DNA of 64,000 bases from contig CP034976.1 in the NCBI GenBank assembly GCA_004026145.2, positions 13,087,887 to 13,151,886 of the forward strand, given 5' to 3'. Within the stretch, counting starts at the first letter, position 1; each line of letters begins with the position of its first letter. Positions 12,250 through 24,199 of the stretch are shown in pieces. The notes beneath the pieces were generated by a model. The model worked only from the letters and a program-made list of their open reading frames with translations. It was not told the DNA's origin and did not search any database. Position numbers and translations under genes: made by a program. The stretch is from Takifugu bimaculatus (Eukaryota; Chordata; Actinopteri; Tetraodontiformes; Tetraodontidae).

Positions 12250-12322
12250 CTGTGTGTGCGTATGTGTGTGTGTGCGTATGTGTGTGTGTGCATGTGTGTG
12301 TGTGTGTGAGCGAGAGAGAGAG
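12250..12322. repeat. (TG)n with CGTATG interruptions, then GA-rich tract
   Basis: Interrupted TG microsatellite followed by GAGAGCGAGA-type repeats. Confidence 0.85.
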
Positions 12323-13704
12323 CGAGAGAACGGCTGAGGTCACACCTGCAGCACCTACAATGCAGAGCTGAGGTCTTCGCTGTACAGACAACATCACATG
12401 TGAGTACTCTAAGATTCTACAGATGGAATCTGTAGTTTTCTGCCTGTTCAACTCTGATTTAGGCAACGATCCGCAGAACAAACGTGTGTATTTGTGGGGA
12501 CGCAAAGTGTTTCGGACGCCGAATCGACCGAGGCCATATATTCAAAATGGTGCCACACGATTGGGGTTTTAAACCAAAGTTAGCGGGTTGTTACAGCGAC
12601 CGTGGCTCACGACCGCCTGGCAACGGTCGACGCCGTCTCACATCAGAAACGGCTAAAATAGCGACGTCTTTCCTCTCATCTGCTCACTTATGCAACAGAA
12701 ATGTCATTCAGTTGACGAGATGCTTGACAGAAATAGCATAAACCATCGATCAAAGTATTAACGCTGACGTTCTGGGGGGGGTTCTGTGCCCAATGGTCCT
12801 CTCTGAACACAGTTCGGAGCCTTTTTCACGTATCTGTCGTGGTTATCGGAGCTTAAACTGAAGACAAGGACTGAGGCAAAGTCCCAGGAACGACGACCTC
12901 TGTGACCCTGAAACCTTCAGGAGAAACAGATCACATGGTGATTGTGGATTCATCCGGCCTCTGGACGACAACCGCGAGGACAAACGCTTCACGGCGACCT
13001 TTGGGGAAAACGCCGCGTTCTCTCCAACGAAGCGGATGAATCAAAATCAAACGCAACAAGTTGGCGACCGTCTGCTGCTCGACCCCAAAGACGTTTTTCA
13101 ACCCTAAATTCAAAAAATACGTTGGAATTAAATTAAAAGCGAGCGCGATGCAACAGTCGTGGTCATGCGCGACATGAATCTGGACGTACGTGCGTGTGTG
13201 TGTTAAATATACGTCGTGTAGAGAAAAACGTCTGTCTGATGGATTCCGAAGGGTGTGTGTTTTACACCGGCTTCAGATTCAAAGCCCCTTTTGGTCCAAT
13301 CTTAAATTGAAGGCGTCGAACCTCAACCTTTCTGTTATTTTACCTGCAGGGTCAGCGCCCCCCCGCTGCCCCGCGATCGCTGACGCCATGGGCGATGTTT
13401 GCAATGGCGCTCTCGCCGCGTCGGGCCTGTTTCTCGCACATTTTCTGGCACCGTTGAATTGTTCAGGTGTTTCTCGTGCTCGTTCAAGAGAAGAGAAGAC
13501 ACCGTTATGGTCACGTCACCCACCAGCCCATCCAGAGCTGCTTGTGGGGACCATAACCCCCCCCCCCCCACGCTGCTTGGGGTCCTCAGCACTGGCCCCT
13601 GAAGACCGTTGTCTTCCTCTATTGTCCAGGATCACGAAGAGCTCTGGAAGAGTGTGAAATGACGTCTGAGCATCTGTCAGGTCTGTCCAGCTTTGGTGTG
13701 TGAA

Positions 13705-13993
13705 GCGATGACCCTTCCCCTGTCCCCGTCCCCTGTCCCCTGTCCCTGTCCTCTTGCCCGTCCCCCGTCCTCGTCCCCTTCCCCCGTTCCCGTCCCCTGT
13801 CCCCTTCCCCTGTCCTCTTCCCCGTCCCCTTCCCCTGTCCCCTTCCCCCGTCCTCGTCCCCTTCCCCCGTACCCTGTTACCTTCCCCTGTCCCCTTCCCC
13901 CGTCCTCGTCCCCTTCCCCCGTCCTCGTCCCCTTCCCCTGTCCCCTTCCCCTGTCCCCGTCCCCTGTCCCCGTCCCCTGTCCCCTTCCCCTGC
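13705..13993. repeat. Pyrimidine-rich minisatellite, CCCCTTCCCC/CCCCGT type
   Basis: About 290 bases of imperfect units such as CCCCTTCCCCTGTCC, CCCCGTCCTCGT and CCCCGTCCCCTGT. The plus strand is almost free of A, so the minus strand is G-rich. Frames through it read as RGRGQGKGTGEGD-type repeats and are not genes. Confidence 0.9.
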
Positions 13994-16900
13994 CCTCGGT
14001 GTGAAAACACAACCTTTTGGCTCTGGGACGCTCATGCGAGACACCAGGATTCCCTTTTCATGGCTGTTACTCAGTTGTGTTTCATTACCCATCTGACACA
14101 CAAACACCCCGGATCATTCAAAGTGAAACCGAAAGGTGTCCGTCCCTCGTCTCCTGTGTTTCCACCTGCTTCAGACGTCAGGAGGCCCCAAAACGTATCG
14201 AAGGGCGACTCATTTTAGAGCGAGATGCTAAAGTGATGTTTCCCACAGCGTTGTTAGCGGCTAAAGCTTCGGTTTGTTGGGTCAAAGTCACCACTGGAGG
14301 CAGCTAACGGAGCTGATCTGAGGTCCAGCTGGAACCGTTCAGGTGGTCCTGACGGTCCGCGAAATCCCCCCTGTCGACGGTGCATCGGCGCAGAATTCCA
14401 GACGTTATGGCATTAAACAAGCGGTTGATTGGGAATGATCGCTGATAAACTAGTCGATCGTGTTGGTAATCCAGATACTATTAAAGTACTTCAGTTACTT
14501 TAGTTTTATTTCTTTTTCTGAAGCAAATGTCCTGTAACGCACAGGCGGCGCCGACCGCTGTCTGGCCCGCGCCGCCGCTGTCTGAAGCTCTTCACCCACA
14601 TGTAGGAATCAAACTTTGATTATTCACACGACGGTTTTAACATTAAGTTGTGCGATGGCAGAACATTTTAATCATTTTAATTAGAAGGACTCGTCATGAC
14701 GCTCAGTGAGGTCAGGAACGACGACGGTCAGCGAGTTAGCATCGCTGCTCACTCTCACGTTTGGGACGATGATCAATGGCGATTCTCCGTCGTGCACGAG
14801 CCCCGATCCCGCTCCAGCATCGCCATGGCGACGTGGAGCTTCGGCCTTTTTAACGATCGGAAAGATTTGCTGACTTGTAAATATTCTCTGACAGGCAGGA
14901 AGTTCAACAGGATGTTTAACAAAATGAGTTTATTGGAGTCTTTAAGGTAAAATTATTTCTGTGCACAATTCCGATCCTCCTGGGGGGCTCGTCGCCCTGG
15001 GAGACGGTCACACAGGTATTTAGCGTGTTATAACACGAGTGTGTTATAACATAAATGTTTCACACTCTGGGTTGTTACACACAAGCGAGCTGTAGTTTAG
15101 AAGAACATACAGCCACTCAGGGAGTGTGTGAGTACGCCGCTCTGAGTATTTGGGGTTTGCTGCCTTGCTCAAGGGAACTCTGCAGTGCTGGAAATGTTAT
15201 CACTTCTCCTGAAATGGCCCATTTCCCCCTTTTTTTTTGGTCTACACCCGGACCTTAAACTGGAAAACCCTCCGACTCCACGCGAGATCGGCTCCACCGA
15301 TGCTGAAACGAGGCTGAAGCTGCTTGTGGGGCTGAGCTCTTTTCCCTTGAGTGAACCCCAACAGTCCTGATTCAAGAGTGTTGAATGTCGTAACCAAGCG
15401 GGAATCTGGTGTGATTCCTGTTCGGACCCTCTGGTGGTCCTCCATGCTCAGGTTTCCTCCAAAAACCTCAAAATGTCGATTCTAAATCGCTCCTCGGAGG
15501 GAGTGGCGGCCGGTCCGGCCCAGCGGGAACATGTGGCCTTAAACAGGAAATTGATGAACTTTACAAACCGTTTTTCCCAGTGCTTGCAGATTTTATATGG
15601 ATCTTTTCTATTTGTCGTCGTTTTACGTTTTTGATCGTGCGACTTTTAGACATTTTGCACATTGAACGTCTCAAAGGTGAAGAGAGGTCGAACACCGCGT
15701 GACCCCGGCAGGTTCTAAATGCTGCACGTTTTACTCGTGTTAGCAAACGTTGGGTCTCGGTTGCACGTTTATCCGTGTGAAGGTCGTGATTGCAAACACA
15801 TCGATTTCGCGAGGCTCAAGTGTCTCTGCTGTCTTGTTTTCTTTCTCATTTTGTGTCACGATGAAGATGTTTCCACGGCAGGACGAGCGTCACGGCGTAA
15901 TTCGGTTGAACAGCAACACATCTGCGATGCCGTTCATCAGAACTAATTCGGCCCGGCGGCGTCTCCAATCATGACGCCGTCTTTCCGCCTCACATGTTGT
16001 TTCATTCGGTTTCTAAGGAGCAATGCAGAAAACCTGCGTTCCAGCTCGCTGGAGCCAAACAGAAAACAACAAAGAGATTCCATTTTTCCATTCTGATGAA
16101 ATTGCAACGCAGCTACTGACAAACAAAACAGTAACGCGCAAAAATAACCCGATGTGCAGAGATAATGGAGGCGAAGGTGAGTGGGAGGGACTCTTGGTGG
16201 CCTGTTTCAGGTTGCTTCGAGAGGTTTCAGAGAAGTTTGAATCAAGTTCCCCCTTCGCTCCAAACTGTTTTCAGGCCTGAATGTCACAATGTGTGTTTCC
16301 ACTGACATTCACAGACGCTAGCAGGTCTCTACAAACGCACGTGTTCGGCTGTTTCTGTTGAACTTAAAATGGTTGAAGGTCAGAAGAGGGAGATAACAGG
16401 GTGAGGGAACCCCTCAGTGGGAGAGGATGATGAGGAGAAATGAAGTAATGTGAAAAGTGAGTCATTCTTCAGCTTTGAGACCCACTCTTTTTTTTTTTGG
16501 TCTTTTTCTCTTTCGGTAATGATACGAAGCGGAACAGCTCGCCCTCGATGGCTGTGTGACTAACCAGGGAGTCCTCTCTTTCAGGTGTCTTCCATCAGAA
16601 TCAGAATCACCGCGCCGCATCCACGCTCGCATCCACGGAGGAGACCGTGTGAGCGCGTGAAATCCAGCCAGCGTTGGTGCACGCCGCCAGGCCGGGAGGA
16701 AGAAGGCTGCGTGCGGCAGCCGCACGTTACAGGAGCTGAGACGCCAAGCCTCAGAGGGAACAGAAGCAGGTGTGAACTCCTCATGAAGGCAGAACAGAGG
16801 CTCACAGAGGCACATGAGACGTGTGCAAGATGTTTGTTTTGTCCTTGTTGTGGTTCACGTCTCTAAACCGCCCCGGCGCTGCTTCTGCAGCACTTAACTG

Positions 16901-17077
16901 ATCCCATCTGCTGTAATTAGTTGACTTGGGACAAAGCTGACGAAAAACAACCCAGAAATCCCATCGTTGGATGACAAAGGGCTTGTTTTGTTGTGAAATT
17001 TCCACAAAGTAATCACAAGAAAATAATCTTATAACGAACATTAAAGCGGCGCGGCTTCATTTGCTAACAAACTTTTA

Positions 17078-17131
17078 TTTGAGAACGCGTTCTTTGTGTC
17101 ACGAGAGATGGATAAAGAACGCGTTCTCAAA
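17078..17131. repeat. Perfect inverted repeat, 18-bp arms, 18-nt loop
   Basis: The left arm TTTGAGAACGCGTTCTTT (17078-17095) is exactly complementary to the right arm AAAGAACGCGTTCTCAAA (17114-17131). Each arm contains the 12-base palindrome AGAACGCGTTCT. It could form a stable hairpin or bind a dimeric factor. Function unknown. Confidence 0.9.
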
Positions 17132-17356
17132 CAAATGTGCACATTTGGTTGCGATGATACAGCAGCTTTGTTGCTGAAATCGCAGCAGCAAGAAAGAGAA
17201 CAGAGGGTTTTTATCATAATATCAGCGGCGTTTTTAGAGGTTTTATGAGTGGAGATACACAGATGTTTGTCTCCACCACATGTTCCCTAACAACTGCCAA
17301 CGATGAATCAATGGGAATACAACAAATTCCTGTTATTAATAAGATCCAGCTGTGGC

Positions 17357-17397
17357 TGAGTTTGTTCGGTTTATTCGGTTTATTCGGTTTATTCGAT
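17357..17397. repeat. Short tandem repeat, TTCGGTTTAT unit
   Basis: A 10-base unit repeated about three to four times. No assigned role. Confidence 0.8.
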
Positions 17398-20111
17398 TTC
17401 TCTGTGACACAGACGTCGTGATGAGTAACCAGCACAGAGGTCCGTCACATACCAGATCTACGATTCAACCAAATATTTGGGAGCAAATATTTAGATTCAG
17501 CGCACGAGGTCAAATTTGGATTCGAAGGTCTTGCGAAAGCAAAAAGAACGTTGATTTTGTTTATTCGGCTCCATGATGTTGCGAGAAAGTTCACCGTTTT
17601 TAGCGTGATTCGTTCTCGTGCCCCTCGTGTTGCTGGAGCTCTTAAGTGTTGTAGAGGTGCCGTGTTGCTATAATTGCTATTTTAACAGACTTTTTCTATT
17701 TGGTTTTGCCGAATTTTCCTGAATCTCTGGCCGAGGCCGTTCTGTAATTCTCAGAAAACTCCTCATTGTTGCCGCCATTGTTGCATCTCTTATTCACGCT
17801 TTTGTTCGACATTCATGTCTCTACAAATGTTACAATTATAACTCACATTCAACAAACCCTTGTGAAGTTTGTTCCAGCGGCTGATGGATTCATTTCTGAA
17901 ACGCTGATTGTGTGCTTTAAACGGGACAATTTAACAGCCGGGGGAAATAAACCGAGCGATTACAATAAATTAAGCTTTAGAAAAATAAGCACATAAGACT
18001 CGTGTTCCAGCGAGAACTTAGTAAATTTGAGTACTTTTGTTATCGGGCGGCTGCGTTGGTGTAACATTATTTTGCCCAATTAGGAAGATTCACATTTATC
18101 TAAGTGATAAATGCAAATGGAGCTTTTTAATATATGTGATGTCAAACCCACACAAACGGTTTTGGGGATTATGTCAAAAAAAAAAAAGGTCCAGAGGGCC
18201 GAGATTCTGCCCTCATCTCCCAGAACAACCAATCAAAGGTCATGAAGATGATTCGGTGTTCGTGTGCTTCGTTTCCAGGCCAACCGCCGGAGAGGGAGGC
18301 GCTTTAAAGGCGAGGCTGCGATAAATACGCCACCTTTCATCCTGGCCCCAGAACCGGGCCTCGGCGCACACGTATGACCTTCGTCAGCAGACGTGAGTAC
18401 GAATAAAATTGTTTTGAGGATTCAAACGGTAATTATGGATGTGTGGAGCTTCAGCGCTGGGATGGAGCCGCGACAGCGAGCATAGTCGCATCAAATCCTC
18501 CACGTTTCTCCCTGTTTACTTCACGTCTTTGGTCACAACCCAATTAGCTGATATAATACATAAAGATGAAGTTATTACTAAAGTCGCCACCGTTGGTTTC
18601 AGTTCTAATTGTTTTTGTTTTAATTGCAGTTTTACAGGCTGTTAATTTCAGCTGGCGGTAAAAAATGAAAACGGTCTGTAATTTTCTCACTAACTAATAA
18701 ATCACAATCAACCACAATCAACCCCCCTCAAAAAAAGTATCTGCCATATTCGAGCACGTTTGTCTGATTTACGCCTCGTCACCGTTTAGAAAACATAAAC
18801 CTTCGATTTCCCAGCTTCAACGGTCGAAAGCCGTGAAGGGTGCACTTAAAGTCTGGCGGAGCTTCAACAGACGGCCCTCAAAGGTCGACGCCGAAACAGA
18901 AACGGAGGCTTCAGATCAGGCAGCAGAGCTGAAGGAAGAAGAAGAAGAAGAGGAGGAGGGCGGAAACGAGAGAACAAACAAGGCTGAGGAAGAACGTGGC
19001 CAGTTTGGGCCCCTCACACCCTGAAACACCTGCAAAATACCCAAAACTAATAACGACTCAGGCTCGTTGGAGGTGACGGAGACTCGTCTCTCATCAGCGT
19101 CTCCTGGCAGCTGATTAGTGGCTGAAAGCTCGAGTTTTCAACGGCTGCGCGCTGAAATCCAATCAATGAGGAACAGAAGCGGAGATGAAAGACCTTCAAA
19201 GGTTTTCTGCTCAGCGATTATTCTCACATGATGCCGTAGAGAAACGAGTGAAGAGGGAAGAGACGAGCGAGAGCAGATCGCGTAGCTTCAACCACAGTCG
19301 ACGCGAGCTGCCGCCGCTGTGGTCACGGCTTCTTCTTGTTGTCACTGTGGAGAGATCCGTCTTTCGTGGAACGGGGGAGGAAGAGGGGGATGTGAGCGTC
19401 AGTGGGGGAGGATCGGGATAAGAATCTGCACCTTAACTAAATCAAGGCCCACCACAAGCAGCCTACTGTCGGCAGCATCGGCCTCTTCCGTCTCCTCCAG
19501 AACGCACCGCACGCCGCCTACGCTCAGCGTTCTCTCTTTCATCCCTGAAATCTCTTCAAAGCCGAGACCACCACACGCCCCTCGTAGCTTCCTGCTGAAT
19601 TACGTCTCCCTGCAGGGAGCAGAGATTTCACTCTTACGGGGGATTTTGAAGTCCGTTGAGGAAGCCGGTCCAACAGGAGGATGTTCGGTTAATGGTGCCG
19701 CCGTGAGAGGCGCCAAAATAAAGACCCGAACATGCTGGTTTTTTAAAAAATCGAGATGAATGAGCAGCAGTCGGACCTGTTGTGATAAAAGCTACGATTG
19801 TTGTGGGAGTGGTTGTCATTTATTAATGCTTAACGAGCTATTCTGATGAGGCAGATGACAACAGCTTTGTATTACTGGATTTTCTCGTGATCTCAACGGC
19901 TGGATGGAAATCTCGTCTTCCTCCGCTTGTTTTTGCTGATAATCGGTTAGCTGGTCAACACCGAATATGACAAGGTTAAAAAAGATCAAAGTCGCGGCGA
20001 CACAACTCAAGAGAAAGTTAATAGTTTAGGACACAGATGAGGACAGAAAGTCAGATTTGGTGGAAAAAACATTGTCGTCACACTTGTTTTGGTTTTTCAG
20101 ACATTTCGGAC

Positions 20112-22166
20112 ATGGAACCGCTTCCCTCTGGCCTCCTGCTGCTCGCTGCGCTCCTGTCAGCATCACGTAAGACCAGAGGAGCTCGTTCGCTTTGACCAAC
20201 TCCAAAGACAGTTTGGGGATCGTCTGAGTGCACTGACAAGTGACCCCTCTCACCCCCTCTCACCCCCTCTCACCCCTCTCACCCCCCTCTCACTCCCCTC
20301 TCACTCCCCTCTCACCCCACTCCAGGAGCCGAAGAGCTCATATATGCCCAGGTGGGACAGACGGTCACTCTGAAACCTCCAGAAAATTATAAGACACAGA
20401 CCTACTACTTGTCCTGGCATTTCGGAGAACTTGAGCTGGCCTGGACTAATCACATGAGTGGAAACAAAGTCATAAAACGTGAGTTTCATCTTTGAAAATT
20501 GAAGCGCAGATAAAGGAAATAGTGGGAGGGAGCGTAACAGCCGCTTGTCTTTGCAGATGAAAACTGGGACACGGCGTTGTCGGGCAACTCTCTGGTTGTG
20601 AAAGAAATCCGTCAAAATCAATTTGGGATTTACAAATGTAAAGTGGATGAGAAGATATGGACCTACAAAGTTCTCCGTCTCAAGGGTGAGAACTTTCAGC
20701 TGTTCAACGTTCGCTTGAAAACCTGAACAGAAGTAAAGAGACAGAAAAGCAGCCTGGTCTTCATCCCTTCGTTTCGCCTCCTCTAGTGTCGGCAGAGCCG
20801 CCGTCTCTGGTGCTTTCTGGACGAACCGTGACTCTGGTCTGCGATGCAGAACCTCCCAACAGTCTGCAGAAGCCGGGGATACACTGGCTGAACCCGCAGG
20901 GAGAGAAAATTACACAGGCGACTCACAGAGTGCAAGTCAGCAGCCGCCACAGCGGTTGGTGGACCTGCGTCGTCACCCTGGATAGAAAAGAAGCCACGGC
21001 CCAGATCAACGTCACGGTGGTCGGTGAGTGACATGTTGGCCTGGACGTTCCAGCGGCTCCTTACAGAGGTCAGCTAACAGTCGTTCCTCTCCGCTCTTCT
21101 TTCAGACCTCTACTCGCCCCCCATGGCGTATACATCCACATCCTCCCCCCTGGCCGTCCCCTGCTCCGTCCCCAAAGCTTCCTGGGAGCAAATCAAATCC
21201 CTGGGCCTCCGAGAGGGACACTGGCAGTTCTTCCCCAGATCGAAGTCAAACCTGGTTTCTGCTGACGCGCAGAGGCTCTTCACCCTCTCCCTGGAGGAGC
21301 CGGTCTCCTGGAAGGCCAGCCAAACCAGAGGCCTGACCCCGGTTTCAGATTTCAAAACCCCTAATCTCTCTTTGGGCAGAACGCTGGGGAGAGCCGACGA
21401 CCGCGGCGACTACGTGTGCACCCTGAAGTTTGAAAGCGGCCCACCGCTCAGCAGGACCGTTCAGGTGAACGTGTTGGAAAGTAAGTCGGTGCAAACGGTT
21501 CTTTCTGCTCCTTTGAACAGACTGAAAAGAAGACTTCTTGATAGAGGAGGCAGGTGGTGGTACGAGGCCTCCGAAGACTGAGGCTCCTGGGTCGTCCTTT
21601 CGCCCAGTTTGAGTCCAGTTAAATTGGAATTCAGTCTGTATTTAAAAAAAGAACCTTTCTCAAATGCGCTACAAAGCCAGAATTTTTACAAGCACGTGAA
21701 ATACTGATACGGGAGCGTTTAGCTGAACATCTCCAATATTCACCTCTGGACCGCCTGGTTTACGGCTCAGATTCAACAAATAATAGTTTGTGTTCTATAA
21801 AAGAATTTGGCAGCTTTTCTTTTTGGTAAAATAAGATTACAGAGGAGGTGTTCTTGGCCATGATGGGTGTCTGACCTTTGACCTTTCTTTCTGACTTTTA
21901 TTTCCTCTCTCCCCAGTTGCCGCGTCGCCGGGAACAGTCTTGATTTCGGGCCAGCAGCTCAACCTGACCTGCGGCCTCGGCGTCCCCCTGACCTCTGACC
22001 TGCATCTGAAATGGATCTCACCCGAGAGGACGACAATACGATCCGGTCAGCTCACCATCCCGGCGGTGGGGGTGGGAAATTCCGGGAAGTGGAGGTGTGA
22101 GCTGTGGCGGAACAATACCCGGCTGACGTTAGCCGTGATAACGCTGAAGATTGGTGAGTATGCAGG

Positions 22167-22217
<51 letters not shown>

Positions 22218-22625
22218 GGGGGTCCGTAACCTTGCCATCACCACGTGTGTGTTTCTACCGCGGAGCAGAGCCCAAGCTGAGCGTGTGGATGCTGGTGATC
22301 ATATGCAGCGTCGCAGTCATCGTCCTCCTCCTCCTCCTCCTCGGTTTCATCCTCTGCCGGCGCAGACGAGTACGGGTGAGGCCCCGGTCCCGTCTAAATC
22401 CCGATAAAGCTGAAAATGTGACGCCAGAGCCGATTCATCATGCTGGCTGTTGTTTGTTGTCTGACTTTTGCAGGTGAGACACGTCAGACATCGACTGTGC
22501 CAGTGCGAAAAGTACGTGACAGGCGTTTGATCGTGAAGATAAAAAGCAAATGGTGATTTCTTCCACACATTCAAACAGGAACTTTGTGTTTCAGCCCCAA
22601 ACCTAAAGGCTTCTACAGGACGTGA
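20112..22625 (+). CDS. cd4-1: CD4-1 T-cell co-receptor, four Ig domains
   Basis: Helper T-cell co-receptor that in mammals binds MHC class II and recruits Lck. Exons: 20112-20166, 20326-20478, 20557-20685, 20787-21023, 21106-21480, 21917-22153, 22269-22375, 22474-22511, 22595-22625; 1362 nt, 453 aa, close to human CD4 (458). Signal peptide MEPLPSGLLLLAALLSAS. Domain 1 is split over exons 2-3, D2 is exon 4 (VTLVC ... WWTC), D3 exon 5 (LAVPC ... DYVC), D4 exon 6 (LNLTC ... KWRC). The membrane segment LVIICSVAVIVLLLLLLGF is followed by RRRR and a short tail with RLCQCENPKPKG, the Lck-clasp Cys-x-Cys pattern. D1 keeps the F-strand Cys (IYKCKV) but its B-strand position reads VTLKPP, with no Cys. 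Unlike human D3, this D3 has both Cys. Confidence 0.95.
20238..20318. repeat. CTCTCACCCC tandem repeat in CD4-1 intron 1
   Basis: About eight units of a 10-base pyrimidine-rich repeat, ending 8 bases before the exon 2 acceptor at 20324-20325. It supplies the polypyrimidine tract. Confidence 0.85.
22170..22214. repeat. (TG)n microsatellite in CD4-1 intron 6
   Basis: About 22 TG units, 16 bases after the D4 exon donor. Confidence 0.9.
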
Positions 22626-22719
22626 CGCCTCCCGCTGAGTCGACCCCACGAGCTTCAAACTCCTGCCGGCTGCACTGAGATGAGGCTGCGGGGAAAGTTT
22701 AGAGCGCAGAACAAAGTAT

Positions 22720-22725
22720 ATTAAA
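22720..22725 (+). terminator. Possible CD4-1 poly(A) signal (ATTAAA)
   Basis: The common variant ATTAAA lies 94 bases after the CD4-1 stop codon; no AATAAA is nearer. Confidence 0.45.
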
Positions 22726-24131
22726 CTTGTTTTATTTGTATCGACCACGTTCTTCCTGTTAGATGTGGACAGGAATAATCCCAATCTGCATCATGTACAT
22801 TGTAAATATTGCGCAACATTGTTTATTATGTTCTTTAATTCACCGTCATATATGTGATGATGCTCTTGTATGTTATTGAGCAAATGCTCACAGGCAAATG
22901 ATAATGGGCAATTAACAATAGCTGATACATAGCATTAAAAATTAGCCCGACAAAATTGGACGTTTGTTTTTTAAATCAGAATAATTAGAATCTATCTCTC
23001 AAAAGAAAAACTAATTCTTCTGTCTGGAAAAGGGGGGGTTCTAAATAGTAACCAATTATTAGTTTCTAAAAACAAAGGTATGATGTGAAGATGATCATAT
23101 TTATTTATTACCACCAGATGTCTGCTGTGCCGCTCCAGCAGTGTCAACACTGCTGTTTGCCCATTTATTATTTAATTCTTGGCATTTATTCCCCCAGCCA
23201 TCGTCAGCAGCTCCACTTCCAGAGGCTGGGTTATTCTAACCGAGCTAATTAAACCAGAGGAGAGCAGGAGTGTCTGTTTATCTCTGCCTGTAGTTCCTGA
23301 GCTTCGATTTGTAGTTGTGATTGAAGTTAAATCTTGCTGGTTGGTCCTTCGGGCTTGTTTTTTAGGCTCTATTTTTTAACTTCAATTTTCAGGGGTGTCA
23401 TGTTTATGTTCAACATGGTCCCACATCATCACAATTAGAAAAATAGCTCTTTCCTAAGACAGCATATAGGTTCTGTGACTAAATGGTGCTAAATGTTCTC
23501 CTTACAAACCATACAAAACGGTAATTAAATTGATTTATTAAAGGAAATGTGTCGTTCTCTTTGAGTTTGAGGTCCTTTTCTTTAAATATTAACTGTGTTT
23601 GACAAATGGCTGAAATAAAGCAAGCGATATTTTACTGGAAGCTGTAGTTGGAGGAGTGAAAATGTAGTTTAAATTGAAAAAGGCATTTTTGCATTTTAGA
23701 CAGTTTATTTTAGATGATTAAAACAAGTCGTTACAGAAAGAAATGAGCGATTCATTTGCTGCTCGTACCAGTGAGATGTGCTCTGTAGAACATCTCATCT
23801 GAGCTCAAGTTGCTCTAAAAAGTGTCACAGTTAGTTATTGGTCACAAGATCACCGTGTTAAGACAACAGCAGCTGGATTTTGATCCACCGTGACCACAGA
23901 GCCTTTCGCATCATCACAAACTGGGAGGCTTCCGTCCAAACACTCTAAGTACCGATTATCGTTTGCTTCTGATCACAGGAACAAAGGCAGAAACCTTCTG
24001 GGGGGATTCTGGGCTCAGAGGAAATATAAACTGAGTTGTTTGTCCAAAGTAGACAGCAATTTAGTGTCCAGGGGAGAATCTGTGGCCTTTAACCCCTGAG
24101 GCCCCTCTGGTCGGGTCAATCATAATGATGG

Positions 24132-24197
<66 letters not shown>

Positions 24198-24199
24198 GA
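24132..24199. repeat. (TG)n(AG)n microsatellite
   Basis: TG tract followed by an AG tract. Confidence 0.9.

Larger units (their letters stand above)
11646..20111. other. 8.5 kb spacer between CD4-2 and CD4-1
   Basis: I read all frames and found no Ig-like exon, so neither LAG3 nor a third CD4 copy is visible here. Apparent frames are short and without domains. The interval holds a TG tract, a pyrimidine-rich minisatellite (13705-13993), a long inverted repeat (17078-17131), a GAA/GAG purine tract near 18936-18960 and, in its last 2 kb, possible CD4-1 control elements (TCF-like ATCAAAG near 18233, RUNX-like ACCACA near 18709). Confidence 0.5.

Noticed and set aside
13516..14218. Gly/Arg- or Pro-rich frames of 100-164 aa at 13.5-14.2 kb
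   Set aside because: Simple-sequence artefacts of the pyrimidine minisatellite; open on both strands, no start context or splice structure.
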